Assembly: GCF_040655735.1 (NCBI RefSeq) | Contig: NZ_JBFAKK010000015.1 | Location: 149,450 to 213,449, forward strand | Direction: 5' to 3' | Source: Phytomonospora sp040655735 | GTDB taxonomy: Bacteria; Actinomycetota; Actinomycetes; Mycobacteriales; Micromonosporaceae | DNA length: 64,000 bases | Shown here: positions 48,826 to 58,171 of the stretch, piece after piece | How the letters are laid out: each line of letters begins with the position of its first letter | How positions within the stretch are numbered: the stretch's first letter is position 1 | Program-made: the position numbers and the translations under genes | The notes under the pieces: model-generated | Told to the model about the DNA's origin: nothing | Seen by the model: only the letters and a program-made list of their open reading frames with translations | The model's database searches: none

Positions 48826-50354
48826 CCATCAGTCCCAGTTTCCACCACACCAACGGCCACCCACGGCCCCACACGGCCCCCGTCGGCGCGGCCCCAGCGG
48901 CCACCTCCGCGCCATACGGGCAGGCTCCACCTGCCGGGCCCGGCCACACCCAGCAAGACGTGCGTGCCCTGGCCCGACAGGTTTCCGACGAACACGCGGC
49001 ATGGATCCGGTCATTTACCGAGCCGCCTCCGCCCATCGAGCGGGACGAAGAGCGTTATCGACTGGCCGAACTCGCCGTTGCTCAGTGGCGTGACTCCCAG
49101 CAGGCGCAAGGCCGCCCCGTGGGCCCCGAAGCTACACGGGCACTTCGCCAGGAGGTCATCGCCAACCTCGCTGGACTTGGACGCCTGGAAAAGCTCATCG
49201 CCGACCCGACCATCGAAGAAGTCCACATCATCGGTCACGACAACGTACGCATCACCTACACCAACGGGATGCTTGCTGCCGGTGATCCAGTCGCCGACTC
49301 CGACGAGGAACTGGAGGAGATGGTCCAGGCCGTCGGACGCCGCCTCGGCGGCACCGAACGCTCGTTCTCCGACGCCACGCCGACGCTGGAGATGCAGCTG
49401 CCTGACGGCAGCCGCCTGGCCGCCGTGCGCAGCGTCAGCCACCGCCCTTCCGTGGTCATCCGCCGCCACAACACCATGCGTGTGACCCTCAAGCAGCTCG
49501 CGGGCGGCGACCCTCACGAGGTACCGCCCGAGGACGGCCCATCCGAGATGATCGACCAGGTTCTGCGGAACTTCCTCACCGCCAGCCTCAACGCAGGCCT
49601 CAACATCATGATCGCCGGACTCGCCGGAGCCGGAAAGACCACCATCCTGCGGGCCCTGGGATCCCAGATCCCAGCTCACGAACCCATCGCCGTGCTGGAG
49701 GAGTCCCGCGAACTGGGTTTCGAGAATGACCCCGCACACCCTTTCGTCTTCTCCATCGAGGCTCGCGAAGGCCACGGCGAACTGCGCCACGACGGACGGC
49801 CCGCCGGCGAGATCACCCTCGCCGACATGGTCCCCCGCACCCTGCGCTGGGGTGTGCGTCGCATCATCGTCGGTGAGGTCCGCTCCCGCGAAATCGTTCC
49901 CATGCTGCAGGCCATGGCCGTCAGCCAGGGCAGCCTCTGCACCATCCACGCCCGCTCCGCCGAAGCAGTCCAGGACCGCATCGTGGAACTGGCCCTGTCC
50001 CACGGCTCGGCCGGCATGAGCCCTGCACTGGCCCGCCGCATGACCGGCGGCGCCCTCGACCTGATCGTCTACGTCAACGTCGTCCCCGCATACGGCACCC
50101 AGCCCACCGAGCGCTACGTCAGCCACGTCTACGAAGTAGACCGCGCCGACGATGACCGCATCCACATGACCGAAGTCTTCGGTCCCGACTACACCCGCCG
50201 CGGGGACGGCCGCGCCGTCCTCAAGCACTTCCCGCAACGCAACCTCGAAAAACTGCAGCGGGTGGGACTCAGCAAGCAGCACTTCCTCGTTCCCTACGTC
50301 ACTGGTCCCGGTACCTGGCGCGGCGGGAACCCCACACCTGGACAGGCCGCATGA
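48822..50354 (+). CDS. tadA: TadA/CpaF secretion ATPase
   Basis: 510 residues from ATG 48822 (ATGA overlap); the frame open to 48324 is a shadow. Pro/Ala-rich N-terminus, N-terminal domain (about 75-215), Walker A GLAGAGKTT (266-274), Asp box and the His-box region TIHARSAEAVQDRIVELAL near 375, with EVRSREI before it. This is the motor for assembly of the Flp/Tad pilus. Co-translated with tadB (50351). Confidence 0.95.
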   Translation: MTISPSFHHTNGHPRPHTAPVGAAPAATSAPYGQAPPAGPGHTQQDVRALARQVSDEHAAWIRSFTEPPPPIERDEERYRLAELAVAQWRDSQQAQGRPVGPEATRALRQEVIANLAGLGRLEKLIADPTIEEVHIIGHDNVRITYTNGMLAAGDPVADSDEELEEMVQAVGRRLGGTERSFSDATPTLEMQLPDGSRLAAVRSVSHRPSVVIRRHNTMRVTLKQLAGGDPHEVPPEDGPSEMIDQVLRNFLTASLNAGLNIMIAGLAGAGKTTILRALGSQIPAHEPIAVLEESRELGFENDPAHPFVFSIEAREGHGELRHDGRPAGEITLADMVPRTLRWGVRRIIVGEVRSREIVPMLQAMAVSQGSLCTIHARSAEAVQDRIVELALSHGSAGMSPALARRMTGGALDLIVYVNVVPAYGTQPTERYVSHVYEVDRADDDRIHMTEVFGPDYTRRGDGRAVLKHFPQRNLEKLQRVGLSKQHFLVPYVTGPGTWRGGNPTPGQAA

Positions 50355-51235
50355 TCCGCTTCTTGATCACCCTCACCCTGCTCCTGGTCGCCACCGGTGT
50401 CGCCCTGGTCGTCCTGGGGCTTCGCGGCACCACGAAACCCCTCGGTCCTCCCTCACGGACCGGTGCACGCCTCCTGGCGGCCCTGACCGGCGCCGGTCAA
50501 CCAACGGCCGAGAAGCGCCTTCGCCGGATCCTGCTGACGGTCTCGGTGGTAACTGTCGTCGCGGTGTGGGCCGCCACCGGCATCCTCATTCTGGCGCTGC
50601 TGGCCGCCGCGGCCATACCCACGACGCGGTGGCTGTGGTCGATCGGCGCCGCCGAGCGCCGCGCCATCGACCGTGTCGACGCCATTGCCGAATGGACCCG
50701 CCGCCTGCGCGACATCACCAGTACCGGTGTCGGCCTCCAGCAGGCTGTCGTGAAGTCCCGCGACGTCGCTCCGCCGGCGATCCGCGGCGAAGTCGCCTCC
50801 TTGGCCGCGCAGTTGACCAGCGGCCGTGACCCACGAAGCGCACTGCGGTCTTTCGCCGGCGAGCTCGCCGACGCCCAAGCCGACCAGGTCGTCGCCGCAC
50901 TGACCCTGCACCTCACTGATCACGGCGAGCGCCTCGGGGCCGCGCTGAATGCCATCAGCGAAGGAGCCTCCGCAGAGGCGGCTACCCGCCGTGAAACCGA
51001 TGCCGAACGTCAAGGCGCACGCACGACCGTGCGGTGGCTGGCCGGCATGACCGTCGGCGTCATCGCACTGATGATTTTCACGCCGGGATGGATGGCTCCC
51101 TACAAGACCCCGCTGGGACAGATCGTTATGGCCGGCCTCGGGCTCCTCCTGGCGGCGATCTTGTGGATGGTGCAGTCCCTGACCCGCCCGCCGGTCATTC
51201 CCCGGCTCCTCACCACCAGCGAGGCCGACCAATGA
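50351..51235 (+). CDS. tadB: TadB-like platform protein
   Basis: 294 residues; start overlaps tadA by 4 bp. Membrane helices at about 5-25, 60-90, 228-245 and 255-275, with the cytoplasmic T2SSF/GspF domain between (RLRDITSTGVGLQQAVVKSRDVAPPAIRGEV...DQVVAALTLHLTDHGERLGAALNAIS). It forms the inner-membrane platform of the Tad pilus with TadC. Confidence 0.9.
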   Translation: MIRFLITLTLLLVATGVALVVLGLRGTTKPLGPPSRTGARLLAALTGAGQPTAEKRLRRILLTVSVVTVVAVWAATGILILALLAAAAIPTTRWLWSIGAAERRAIDRVDAIAEWTRRLRDITSTGVGLQQAVVKSRDVAPPAIRGEVASLAAQLTSGRDPRSALRSFAGELADAQADQVVAALTLHLTDHGERLGAALNAISEGASAEAATRRETDAERQGARTTVRWLAGMTVGVIALMIFTPGWMAPYKTPLGQIVMAGLGLLLAAILWMVQSLTRPPVIPRLLTTSEADQ

Positions 51236-52095
51236 TCCTCAACTGGCCACTTCTGGTCATGATGGCCGCTGGCGCGCTGACCGCCGCCGGAGTGTTCATC
51301 ATCCTCCGCGAACTCCTCATCGCCCCCACCCCCGCCCTCGGCCCGGCATTGAAGCGCCTGCACCACAACCCCGCCACGCCGGCCGCTCCGACCGGGCTGG
51401 CCGCGCGCATCGCCACCCGCTGGAAAGGACCGTCGAAAGACCTGCGCATCCTGCAGCGCAGCCCCGAACAGCACGTCACCTACTTGCTGATCTCCGGCCT
51501 CATCGGCTTCTTGCTGGTGCCGCTGCTGACGTTCTTGCTGCTGGTGATGCGACTGCCGGTTCCGATTGTCGTTCCCGCCGCCGCCGCACCTCTGTTCGCC
51601 ATCGGGCTGGCCTACGTCACCCACCGCGACCTGGTGTTCAAGGCCGCCGCAGCCCGCAGCGACTTCCGACGGGCGACATGCGTGTACATCGAACTCGTCG
51701 GCCAGCAGATCGCCGCCGCCCGAGGACCTGTCCAAGCACTCGAAGCCGCCGCACGGGGATGCGACTCCTGGGTCTTCGACCGCATCAACGACGCCCTCCA
51801 ACGCGGCCAGTCGGCCATGGGCATGCCCTGGGACGAGCTGCGCACCCTCGCCGCCGACATCGATCTCCCCGAGATCGACGACCTCGCCCAGATCATGCAG
51901 TCAGGCGGCCAATCGGGCGCACCGGTCTATGAGAGCCTGCGCGCCCGCGCTGACTCCCTGCGCGCCCAAATCCGGGCCGACGACCTCCGCACCGCCAAAG
52001 CCAAAACCACGAAACTGGACATGCCCGGCGCGGCGCTGGTGTTCGTGCTCCTCGGCTTCGTGACCTTCCCGATCATCGCCCGCCTGCTGATGTAG
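51232..52095 (+). CDS. tadC: TadC-like platform protein
   Basis: 287 residues from ATG 51232 (ATGA overlap); the frame from 51034 is a shadow. Four membrane segments (about 8-26, 83-100, 104-124, 265-285) around a T2SSF domain (RATCVYIELVGQQIAAARGPVQALEAAARG...DLPEIDDLAQIMQSGGQSGAPVYESL). Partner of TadB. Confidence 0.9.
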   Translation: MILNWPLLVMMAAGALTAAGVFIILRELLIAPTPALGPALKRLHHNPATPAAPTGLAARIATRWKGPSKDLRILQRSPEQHVTYLLISGLIGFLLVPLLTFLLLVMRLPVPIVVPAAAAPLFAIGLAYVTHRDLVFKAAAARSDFRRATCVYIELVGQQIAAARGPVQALEAAARGCDSWVFDRINDALQRGQSAMGMPWDELRTLAADIDLPEIDDLAQIMQSGGQSGAPVYESLRARADSLRAQIRADDLRTAKAKTTKLDMPGAALVFVLLGFVTFPIIARLLM

Positions 52096-52121
52096 ACCCC
52101 ACCACCCAAGGAGAGACCCCT

Positions 52122-52352
52122 ATGCCACCCAACCTGCTGATCCTCATCCTCATGGCCACCGCCGCGATACTGCTCATGCCGCCTCGCCTCACCGCCTTGG
52201 TCGCCTCGCGCATCCACCGCGACGACGAAGGCGAAGGACCACTGTCGACCGCGATCATCGTCGCCGGGCTGGCGGCACTAGCCGTGATCGTTGTCGGCGT
52301 CATCGTCGCGGCCACCAACGGCTACCTCGACCTCATCCCCGGCGGGGACTAA
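52122..52352 (+). CDS. Flp-like small membrane protein / pilin candidate
   Basis: 76 residues, ATG 52122 after AAGGAGAG. An N-terminal hydrophobic stretch (about 3-20), a short cytoplasmic loop with DDEGEGPLSTA, then a 25-residue hydrophobic helix (IIVAGLAALAVIVVGVIVAATNG). The charge-then-G/S-then-hydrophobic order resembles Flp pilin cleavage sites (G/xxxxEY), though the Glu5-Tyr6 pair is absent. Best candidate for the major pilin because no other Flp gene is present. Confidence 0.65.
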   Translation: MPPNLLILILMATAAILLMPPRLTALVASRIHRDDEGEGPLSTAIIVAGLAALAVIVVGVIVAATNGYLDLIPGGD

Positions 52353-52768
52353 TGCGCCGCCGCATCAGCCTCACCGTCACCCGGCTGCGCGAGCGGCTCG
52401 GCGACGGTGAGGCCGGCGGCGCCAGCCTCGAGTTGGCCATCGTCGCCCCCGCCCTGCTCCTGCTGGTCTTCGGGGCCCTCCAGACCGTCGCCGTGATCAT
52501 GGCCAAGACCGCAGCCACCCAAGCCGCCGCCGAAGGCTCCAACGGCGCCCGCGCCTACCAAGCCGAACTCGCCGACGGCTACAACCAGGCCGACCAGTTC
52601 CTTGCCCGCGCCGGCGACTGGCTCACCGGACCCACCGTCGACATCAGCAACAACGGCACCGAGGTCACAGCCACCGTCACCGGCGACGCGCTGTCCCTGG
52701 TCCCGGGCTTCGACTTCTCGGTCACCTCCACCGTCCACGGCACCGTCGAGGAGTTCACCCGACCATGA
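52352..52768 (+). CDS. tadE: TadE-like minor pilin 1
   Basis: 138 residues; start and previous stop overlap as TAATG. Basic N-terminus, EAGGASLELAIVAPALLLLVFGALQTVAVIM (about 20-50) is the classic TadE segment, with Glu in the position recognised by prepilin peptidase. The rest is an exported domain (GPTVDISNNGTEVTATVTG). Co-translated with the next gene. Confidence 0.9.
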   Translation: MRRRISLTVTRLRERLGDGEAGGASLELAIVAPALLLLVFGALQTVAVIMAKTAATQAAAEGSNGARAYQAELADGYNQADQFLARAGDWLTGPTVDISNNGTEVTATVTGDALSLVPGFDFSVTSTVHGTVEEFTRP

Positions 52769-53211
52769 CCACGAGGATGAGGCGGCGCATTGACACCGAT
52801 GACGAAGGCTCGGTGTCGCTGGAGACGACGATCGGCGCGTTCGCCGTGTCCGTCGTCATCGCCATGGTGATCATCTTCGGGCGCTACGCGATCGCCAGCA
52901 ACACCATCGACCTCGCCGCACACGACGCCGCCCGCGCAGCCTCCATCGCCCGCGACGCCGACGCTGCCCAGCGCGGAGCCCAAGCCGCAGCCGAAGCCAC
53001 CCTGTCCGACCAGTCCCTGACCTGCTCCACCCTCACCGTCGAGGTCGACGTCACCGGTTTCGACATTCCAGTCGGCGAGCCCGCAGAGGTCACCGCGACC
53101 ATCACCTGCGTCCTGGACTTCTCCGACATCGCGCTACCGGGAATGCCCGGCAGCGCCACCGTGACGGCCACCTACACCTCTCCCCTGGACACCTACCGGA
53201 GCCGCACATGA
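52765..53211 (+). CDS. TadE/TadF-like minor pilin 2
   Basis: 148 residues; ATG overlaps the previous stop. DDEGSVSLETTIGAFAVSVVIAMVIIFGRYAIA (about 12-44) matches the TadE/F N-terminal helix, then AAHDAARAASIARDADAAQRGAQAAAEATL and a beta-rich domain with two Cys. Second of three minor pilin-like genes. Confidence 0.87.
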   Translation: MTTRMRRRIDTDDEGSVSLETTIGAFAVSVVIAMVIIFGRYAIASNTIDLAAHDAARAASIARDADAAQRGAQAAAEATLSDQSLTCSTLTVEVDVTGFDIPVGEPAEVTATITCVLDFSDIALPGMPGSATVTATYTSPLDTYRSRT

Positions 53212-53633
53212 CCCTCCGGCGCCTCCGAGCGCGCCTGCGTGACGACACCGGCCGCGTGTCCCTCTTCTTCGCCATCGTGTCCTTCGGGCTCCTCACCGCC
53301 GGAGGACTCGCCGTCGACGGCCCCGCAGGGCTCCGCGCACTGGCCCGCGCCGACAACATCGCTGCCGAAGCCGCCCGCACCGCCGGCCAGCAACTCGACC
53401 CCGCCAAGGCCATCCCCGGCGGCCCGAAAGTCGTCGACCCCGAAGCCGCGACCGCCGCGGCCCTCAATTACATCGAAGCGGCCGGCGCCACCGGCACCGT
53501 CTCGGTCGACCCCGCCCTCAACCGCCTCAATGTCACCGTCGAGATCACCTACGACACCATCGTCCTCGGCCTCATCGGCCGGCCCACGATCACCGTCACT
53601 GGCAGCGCCACCGCCGAGATTGTCACCGGGTAA
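53208..53633 (+). CDS. TadG-like minor pilin 3
   Basis: 141 residues; ATG overlaps the previous stop. DDTGRVSLFFAIVSFGLLTAGGLAVDG (about 12-38) is a TadG/TadE-type helix, here without the conserved Glu; then ARADNIAAEAARTAGQQLD, typical of TadG. The lack of Glu suggests it is not processed in the same way. Last of the minor pilins. Confidence 0.83.
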   Translation: MTLRRLRARLRDDTGRVSLFFAIVSFGLLTAGGLAVDGPAGLRALARADNIAAEAARTAGQQLDPAKAIPGGPKVVDPEAATAAALNYIEAAGATGTVSVDPALNRLNVTVEITYDTIVLGLIGRPTITVTGSATAEIVTG

Positions 53634-53654
53634 CCCCTCCCCCAGGAGCACGCC

Positions 53655-56600
53655 ATGCATCCGACCCCACACCGCCCCCGCAGCGGCCGCCGCCTTCTCC
53701 TCGGCAGTGCATCCCTGCTGGCCACCCTCGCGCTGGTGGGTGGCCTGCCGCTGCTCCTGATCCGCTTCGCCAACCCGATCGCACTCCTTGGTGACCGCAC
53801 CGACTGGAGCAGCCTGCTCACCAGCCGCGACAACGGCGAACTGCTCATGGCAGCCCTCGCGGTCGTCGCCTGGATCGCATGGGCCACCTTCGCCTTCTCC
53901 GTGTTGGTGGAGACGATCGCGCTGGCCCGCGACCGCCCCACCATGCGGCTTCCAGCCCTGTCCGCTCAGCAGCGCCTGGCCGCCGCGCTCGTCGCCGGCA
54001 TCGCCCTGCTCATCACCGCCCCCACCGCCAGCGCCGCACCCGCCGCAGCCGCACCCGCGATCGCCCCACCCGCGATCACCGCGACCGTCGCATCCGACAC
54101 CGCACACCCCACTGTTGCCGCAGCCGCCGACGGCGAGCGCACCTACACCGTCGAGGCCGACGACCACCTCTTCGGCATCGCCGAGCGCTACCTCGGCGAC
54201 GGCGACTACTACGGCGAACTCGCCGACCTTAATGACCTCGACAACCCCCGCGCCCTCAACCCAGGCGACACCATCACCCTCCCCGACGGCGCCAAGGATC
54301 GCGGCGAACGCGCCGGAGCCCGAGGAGACGACCACCCTGCCGAGGCCACCACCCCACCGGCCGCCGGACAGGGCCTTACCTACACCATCGCTCCCGGCGA
54401 CCGGCTTGCCGACATCGCCGAGCGCTTCACCGGCGACCCCGACAACTACACCCGGCTCGCCGAACTCAATGACATCGACGACCCGAACCTCATCCGCCCC
54501 GGTGACACCATCACCCTCCCCGGCCGCGCCCACGACCGCGGCGAACAGCGCCACGCAACCGGCACCCTTCACGCACCTTCCACCCCCGATGCCGAGACAC
54601 CACCAGCCGATGGGGAAGCTCCCACACCCGACGGCGAAATCCCGCCCCCACCACCCGAGGTAAGCCAGCCACCCCCTCCACCATCGACACCCCCGGCGAC
54701 ACCCAGCACCCCCACCCCGGCCGAGACCACCACCGGCACCAACGCCACCCAGGCACCCGCCGTTGAGAACGAACAGACCGAGGAAGACGGCGACTTCCAG
54801 CTCTTCCCGGTCGCGGCGAGCCTGGCCGCCGCCGGTATCGCCGCCGCAGGCATCCTGGCATTCATCGGCCGCGCTCGCCGCCGCCACGCCAACCACCGCC
54901 GCGAAAGTGAGCCCACACCGGCGCCGCTGAGCCCGACCGTCGAGGTCACCGAACTCGAACTCGCCGTGGCCGCCCAGCCCGCGCACGTCGATCGCGTCGA
55001 CGCTGCTCTCCACGCCGTGGCGGCCGCCTACGCGGCTACACCCGCCTCCGTGGCCGCCCCCGACATCGCCGCAGTGTGGGTCACCGACGGCGCGGTCCAC
55101 CTGTTGCTGGCCAATCCCTGCCCCGAACCTCCACCGGCACCCTTCGTCCTCGCCGGTGACAACTGGCTCTTGCCCGCCGAGGCTGAACTTCCCGCCGACA
55201 CCTCAGGCACCGCGCTGCTGCCGACCCTGGTCACCGTCGCCTCCAATGACAACTCCCACCTGCTCATCGACCTCGAGCGCCTCGGCGTCGTCACCGTCAA
55301 CGGCACCGCACAAGGCACCGGTGACCTCCTGCGCCACATCGCCACCGACCTGCTGTGCAGCCCTTGGAGTAGCGACGTCGACCTCACCCTCACCGGATTC
55401 AGCGAACACGACACCACCTGCCTGAACCACCTGGCCACCAACTCCCGTCTCCACATCACCGACAACCTCGCGGGCGCCGTTGTGGCCATGCAGCGCCGCG
55501 CCAGCACCGCCCTGGAACACCTCGCCGACGGTGACACCCTGACCGAACGCCTCCGCGACGGAGACTCCTGGCCCGCCCACGTCCTGCTCATCGGACCGGA
55601 ACTGGCCGACGAACCCGACCTCGCCACGATCGTCACCGACCTGGCCGGCACCGGACGCTGCGCCGTCGCCCTGGTCACCAGCAGCCCCACTGACAGTCCC
55701 TGGCAGATGACCGTCAACGCAGACGGGAACCTCCTGGCCGAGTTTCTCGGCCTCCTCAACCCGAAGAAGACGATGCCAGCCGCAGCTTTGCCCACACAGC
55801 AGCTGGCCGACATCGCCGCGCTGGTGGAAGAGGCCATCGACAGCACCCACACCATCCAGGCCGACAAAGCCGTCGGCACCCCCACCGACGCCAGCGGCGA
55901 CCTCGGCCGGGACTGGAACTGGGAAGACGTCACCGTCGACCACATCGCCACCGCGCCTTCGATCAGCGACCTCGGCCCCAGCAGCGTCTACCTCCACCCC
56001 ACGCCACCCGCCCAGGCCACCAAGGACGACCCGCCAGAACCCTCGGCCCCAGAGCCCGCCGCCAACAGCACCCTCACCGAGACCGAACCGGCTGTCGAAG
56101 CGGCTGGCAACATCGCGGACACAGAGCCCGAACCGGCCAAGGCCCCCACCGAAGGCGGCGCGCCGGACCGGTACGTGTTCACCCGTGGCGACCGCACCCT
56201 CGATGCCGACCTCGAAGCCTGGAACGCCGAGACCGCCGACCGACCCCGACTGTCCATCCTCGGCCCAGCGACCCTCACCGCGAACGGTCCCCTACCCGAG
56301 ACTCGCATCCACTTCATCACCGAGCTCGTGGCCTTCCTCTACTCGCGCGGGCCCCGCGGTGTCACCGTCGACCAACTCCACGACTCCCTGTGGCCCGAGA
56401 CCGGCACCCGCGACGACAACCGCCGCGCCATCGTCAACAAGGCCCGCCGCTGGCTGGGAGACATCCCCGACGGCACTCGCTGGCTGCCCGAACTCGGCAT
56501 CGACAGATGCTTCAAGCTCGCCCAGGGCATCTTGTGCGACTGGGACCTATTCACCCGCCTACGGGCCCGCGCCGCCACCGGCCACCATCCCGAGGCCCTG

Positions 56601-57029
56601 GCCGACCTGCGTGCGGCCATCGACCTCGTCCGCGACGTCCCGCTGCGGCCGCCGAGTTCCTACCGCAACTCCAAGCGTGACCCCTACGCCTGGACCACCG
56701 CCAGCCCCACCATCGCCCCGCACCGCATCACCGCCGCCATCGTCGACGCCGCCCACGACTACGTCGAACTGCTGCTGGAGACCGGCGACCTGGAGGCCGC
56801 CCGCTGGGCACTCACCCAAGCGTGGATCGCCGACCCCGCCCGCGACCACTCCATCACCTGGCGCGACGCCATGCGTGTGGCCGCCGCCGCCGACAACCGC
56901 GGTGAACTGCGCGGCCTGGTCGAGCAGATGATGGAGATCCGCGCCGTCGACGTCCCCGAAGAACTCGACGAGGAAACCTTCCGGCTGCTGTGCGAACTTG
57001 CACCCGACGACATGGGGGTCCGCGCCTGA
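53655..57029 (+). CDS. Membrane LysM / BTAD-domain protein
   Basis: 1124 residues from ATG 53655 with AGGAGCACGCC. Three N-terminal membrane helices (about 14-36, 64-86, 110-128), two LysM peptidoglycan-binding repeats (about 160-207, YTVEADDHLFGIAERYLGDGDYYGELADLNDLD...LNPGDTITLP, and about 238-285), a Pro-rich linker, a fourth membrane helix (about 383-403) and a large cytoplasmic part. The end (about 860-1110: VTVDQLHDSLWPETGTRDDNRRAIVNKARRWLG...ALADLRAAIDLV) is an OmpR/SARP-like winged helix with a BTAD domain. Proteins of this architecture accompany actinobacterial Tad loci; probably a wall sensor linked to regulation. Confidence 0.83.
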   Translation: MHPTPHRPRSGRRLLLGSASLLATLALVGGLPLLLIRFANPIALLGDRTDWSSLLTSRDNGELLMAALAVVAWIAWATFAFSVLVETIALARDRPTMRLPALSAQQRLAAALVAGIALLITAPTASAAPAAAAPAIAPPAITATVASDTAHPTVAAAADGERTYTVEADDHLFGIAERYLGDGDYYGELADLNDLDNPRALNPGDTITLPDGAKDRGERAGARGDDHPAEATTPPAAGQGLTYTIAPGDRLADIAERFTGDPDNYTRLAELNDIDDPNLIRPGDTITLPGRAHDRGEQRHATGTLHAPSTPDAETPPADGEAPTPDGEIPPPPPEVSQPPPPPSTPPATPSTPTPAETTTGTNATQAPAVENEQTEEDGDFQLFPVAASLAAAGIAAAGILAFIGRARRRHANHRRESEPTPAPLSPTVEVTELELAVAAQPAHVDRVDAALHAVAAAYAATPASVAAPDIAAVWVTDGAVHLLLANPCPEPPPAPFVLAGDNWLLPAEAELPADTSGTALLPTLVTVASNDNSHLLIDLERLGVVTVNGTAQGTGDLLRHIATDLLCSPWSSDVDLTLTGFSEHDTTCLNHLATNSRLHITDNLAGAVVAMQRRASTALEHLADGDTLTERLRDGDSWPAHVLLIGPELADEPDLATIVTDLAGTGRCAVALVTSSPTDSPWQMTVNADGNLLAEFLGLLNPKKTMPAAALPTQQLADIAALVEEAIDSTHTIQADKAVGTPTDASGDLGRDWNWEDVTVDHIATAPSISDLGPSSVYLHPTPPAQATKDDPPEPSAPEPAANSTLTETEPAVEAAGNIADTEPEPAKAPTEGGAPDRYVFTRGDRTLDADLEAWNAETADRPRLSILGPATLTANGPLPETRIHFITELVAFLYSRGPRGVTVDQLHDSLWPETGTRDDNRRAIVNKARRWLGDIPDGTRWLPELGIDRCFKLAQGILCDWDLFTRLRARAATGHHPEALADLRAAIDLVRDVPLRPPSSYRNSKRDPYAWTTASPTIAPHRITAAIVDAAHDYVELLLETGDLEAARWALTQAWIADPARDHSITWRDAMRVAAAADNRGELRGLVEQMMEIRAVDVPEELDEETFRLLCELAPDDMGVRA

Positions 57030-57087
57030 ACGTCACACCCCACCCCCACACTGGACGCTTCTGACCTGCACCGACGAGGAGACCCCC

Positions 57088-57402
57088 ATGGCGTTGCCCA
57101 CCCTGACCCCAGAACAGCGCACCGAAGCCCTGGCCAAAGCCGCCGCCGCGCGCGCCGCACGCGCCAAGCTCAAGACTGACCTCGGCAACGGCACCACCAC
57201 CCTCGCCAAGGTATTCAAACGCGCCGACGACGGCGACGACATCGCCAAGAAGACCAAGGTCATCCAGCTCGTCAAAGCACTCCCAGGCATCGGCGACGTC
57301 CGCGCTGCGGCAGTCCTGGAGAAGCTCGGCATCGCCGACTCCCGCCGCGTCGGAGGCCTTGGCACCAAGCAGCGCGAAGGCCTGCTGGCCGAACTCGGCT
57401 GA
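57088..57402 (+). CDS. mihF: Actinobacterial integration host factor (mIHF)
   Basis: 104 residues from ATG 57088 after GAGGAGA. The sequence follows the mIHF pattern from end to end: MALPTLTPEQRTEALAKAAA, then LKTDLGNGTTTLAKVFKRAD, KKTKVIQLVKALPGIGDVRAAAVLEKLGIADSRRVGGLG. The helix-two-turn-helix ALPGIGDVRAAAVLEKLGI contacts DNA. mIHF normally is a chromosomal gene next to gmk; a copy here is unusual. It could assist the site-specific recombinases, oriT or Tad-locus regulation. Confidence 0.92.
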   Translation: MALPTLTPEQRTEALAKAAAARAARAKLKTDLGNGTTTLAKVFKRADDGDDIAKKTKVIQLVKALPGIGDVRAAAVLEKLGIADSRRVGGLGTKQREGLLAELG

Positions 57403-57413
57403 CGCACCAACCA

Positions 57414-57443
57414 ACGGCCCGGCGGAGGAGACCGCCGGGCCGT
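57414..57443. terminator. Bidirectional terminator
   Basis: ACGGCCCGGCGG (57414-57425) pairs with CCGCCGGGCCGT (57432-57443), between mihF and the convergent 57446 stop. Confidence 0.85.
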
Positions 57444-57445
57444 CG

Positions 57446-57907
57446 CTATTCCCGGGCTCGCCGCAGCGCCGCGTACAGCAGCGACTTCGAGACGCCCAGC
57501 TCGGCAGCGAGCGCCGGTACCCGCCTCCCGGCCGCTTTCTGCCCCGCCGCCCACGCCACATCGCCGTCGGTGAGCTTCCCGATCCCCGCTCGGCCCCGTG
57601 GGCGCCCGGGGGAAACCGTGCGCCGGGCGAAGTAGTCCCGCCACACCGCCTCATCGAAGGCGATCATGTACGCGCCGCCGTGCGCCGGCCACGGAGGCGG
57701 GACCGGCCAGGCCGGATCCGAGTCGGCCAGCACCCGCAGCCGCTGCGGTGACATGTGCACCGCCAAACCCTCGGCCACCACCCACCGCGCCAAGCCCGCC
57801 AGCGTCACGACTGCGCCCACACCCATCTCCCTCATCCGCCGCACACCCTGCCATGTCCCCGCATGGCAACGGCGCCAGTCCCCACCGCAGGGAACCGGCG
57901 CCGACAC
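57446..57907 (-). CDS. HTH protein downstream of the split DUF5131 gene
   Basis: Up to 153 residues; GTG 57907 has a poorly spaced GGAGG and the later ATG 57835 or 57826 are alternatives. The C-terminal 45 residues form a resolvase/transposase-type HTH (LTDGDVAWAAGQKAAGRRVPALAAELGVSKSLLYAALRRA). The middle has a Trp/Pro-rich segment (PAWPVPPPWPAHGG). It starts 7 bp after the stop of the DUF5131 remnant on the same strand, so the two once formed an operon that the insertion has separated from its promoter. Confidence 0.6.
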   Translation of the reverse strand: MSAPVPCGGDWRRCHAGTWQGVRRMREMGVGAVVTLAGLARWVVAEGLAVHMSPQRLRVLADSDPAWPVPPPWPAHGGAYMIAFDEAVWRDYFARRTVSPGRPRGRAGIGKLTDGDVAWAAGQKAAGRRVPALAAELGVSKSLLYAALRRARE

Positions 57908-57914
57908 CTCCGGG

Positions 57915-58026
57915 TTCAGGCCACCGGGTACTCATCCCAGGTGCGCCCGTCCAGCTCGCGGCCAGCCGTCTTCTTCCTCACCCGCCTCATCGCCCCGTCG
58001 GCGGTGGGGGCGTGCTCGCCCCACTG
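57915..58026 (-). pseudogene. 3' remnant of the split DUF5131 gene
   Basis: Reading the minus strand from 58026: QWGEHAPTADG, then RKKTAGRELDGRTWDEYPVA and stop at 57915-57917. LDGRTWDEYP is also the C-terminal signature of the intact DUF5131 gene at 61727. The codons upstream of Gln (58026) are unrelated sequence. The missing N-terminal part lies at 63358-63948, which ends exactly at FFFK, the residues expected before QWG. Confidence 0.75.
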
Positions 58027-58171
58027 CTCTGTTGACTGCACCATCTGGTGAGCTGGCTTGTATGTCGAGTTGAGACACATCAGGATTCCATCCTGTGTCG
58101 GGTGATGGGTTGGCGTCGGGTGCCTTGCGTGACGTCATGGATGGTCGTGTGGATCTGCCTCGGATCGGAGC

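Noticed and set aside
53193..55100. 635-codon minus-strand frame
   Set aside because: Gly/Val-rich antisense shadow of the TadG and LysM/BTAD genes; no start signal or recognisable motif.
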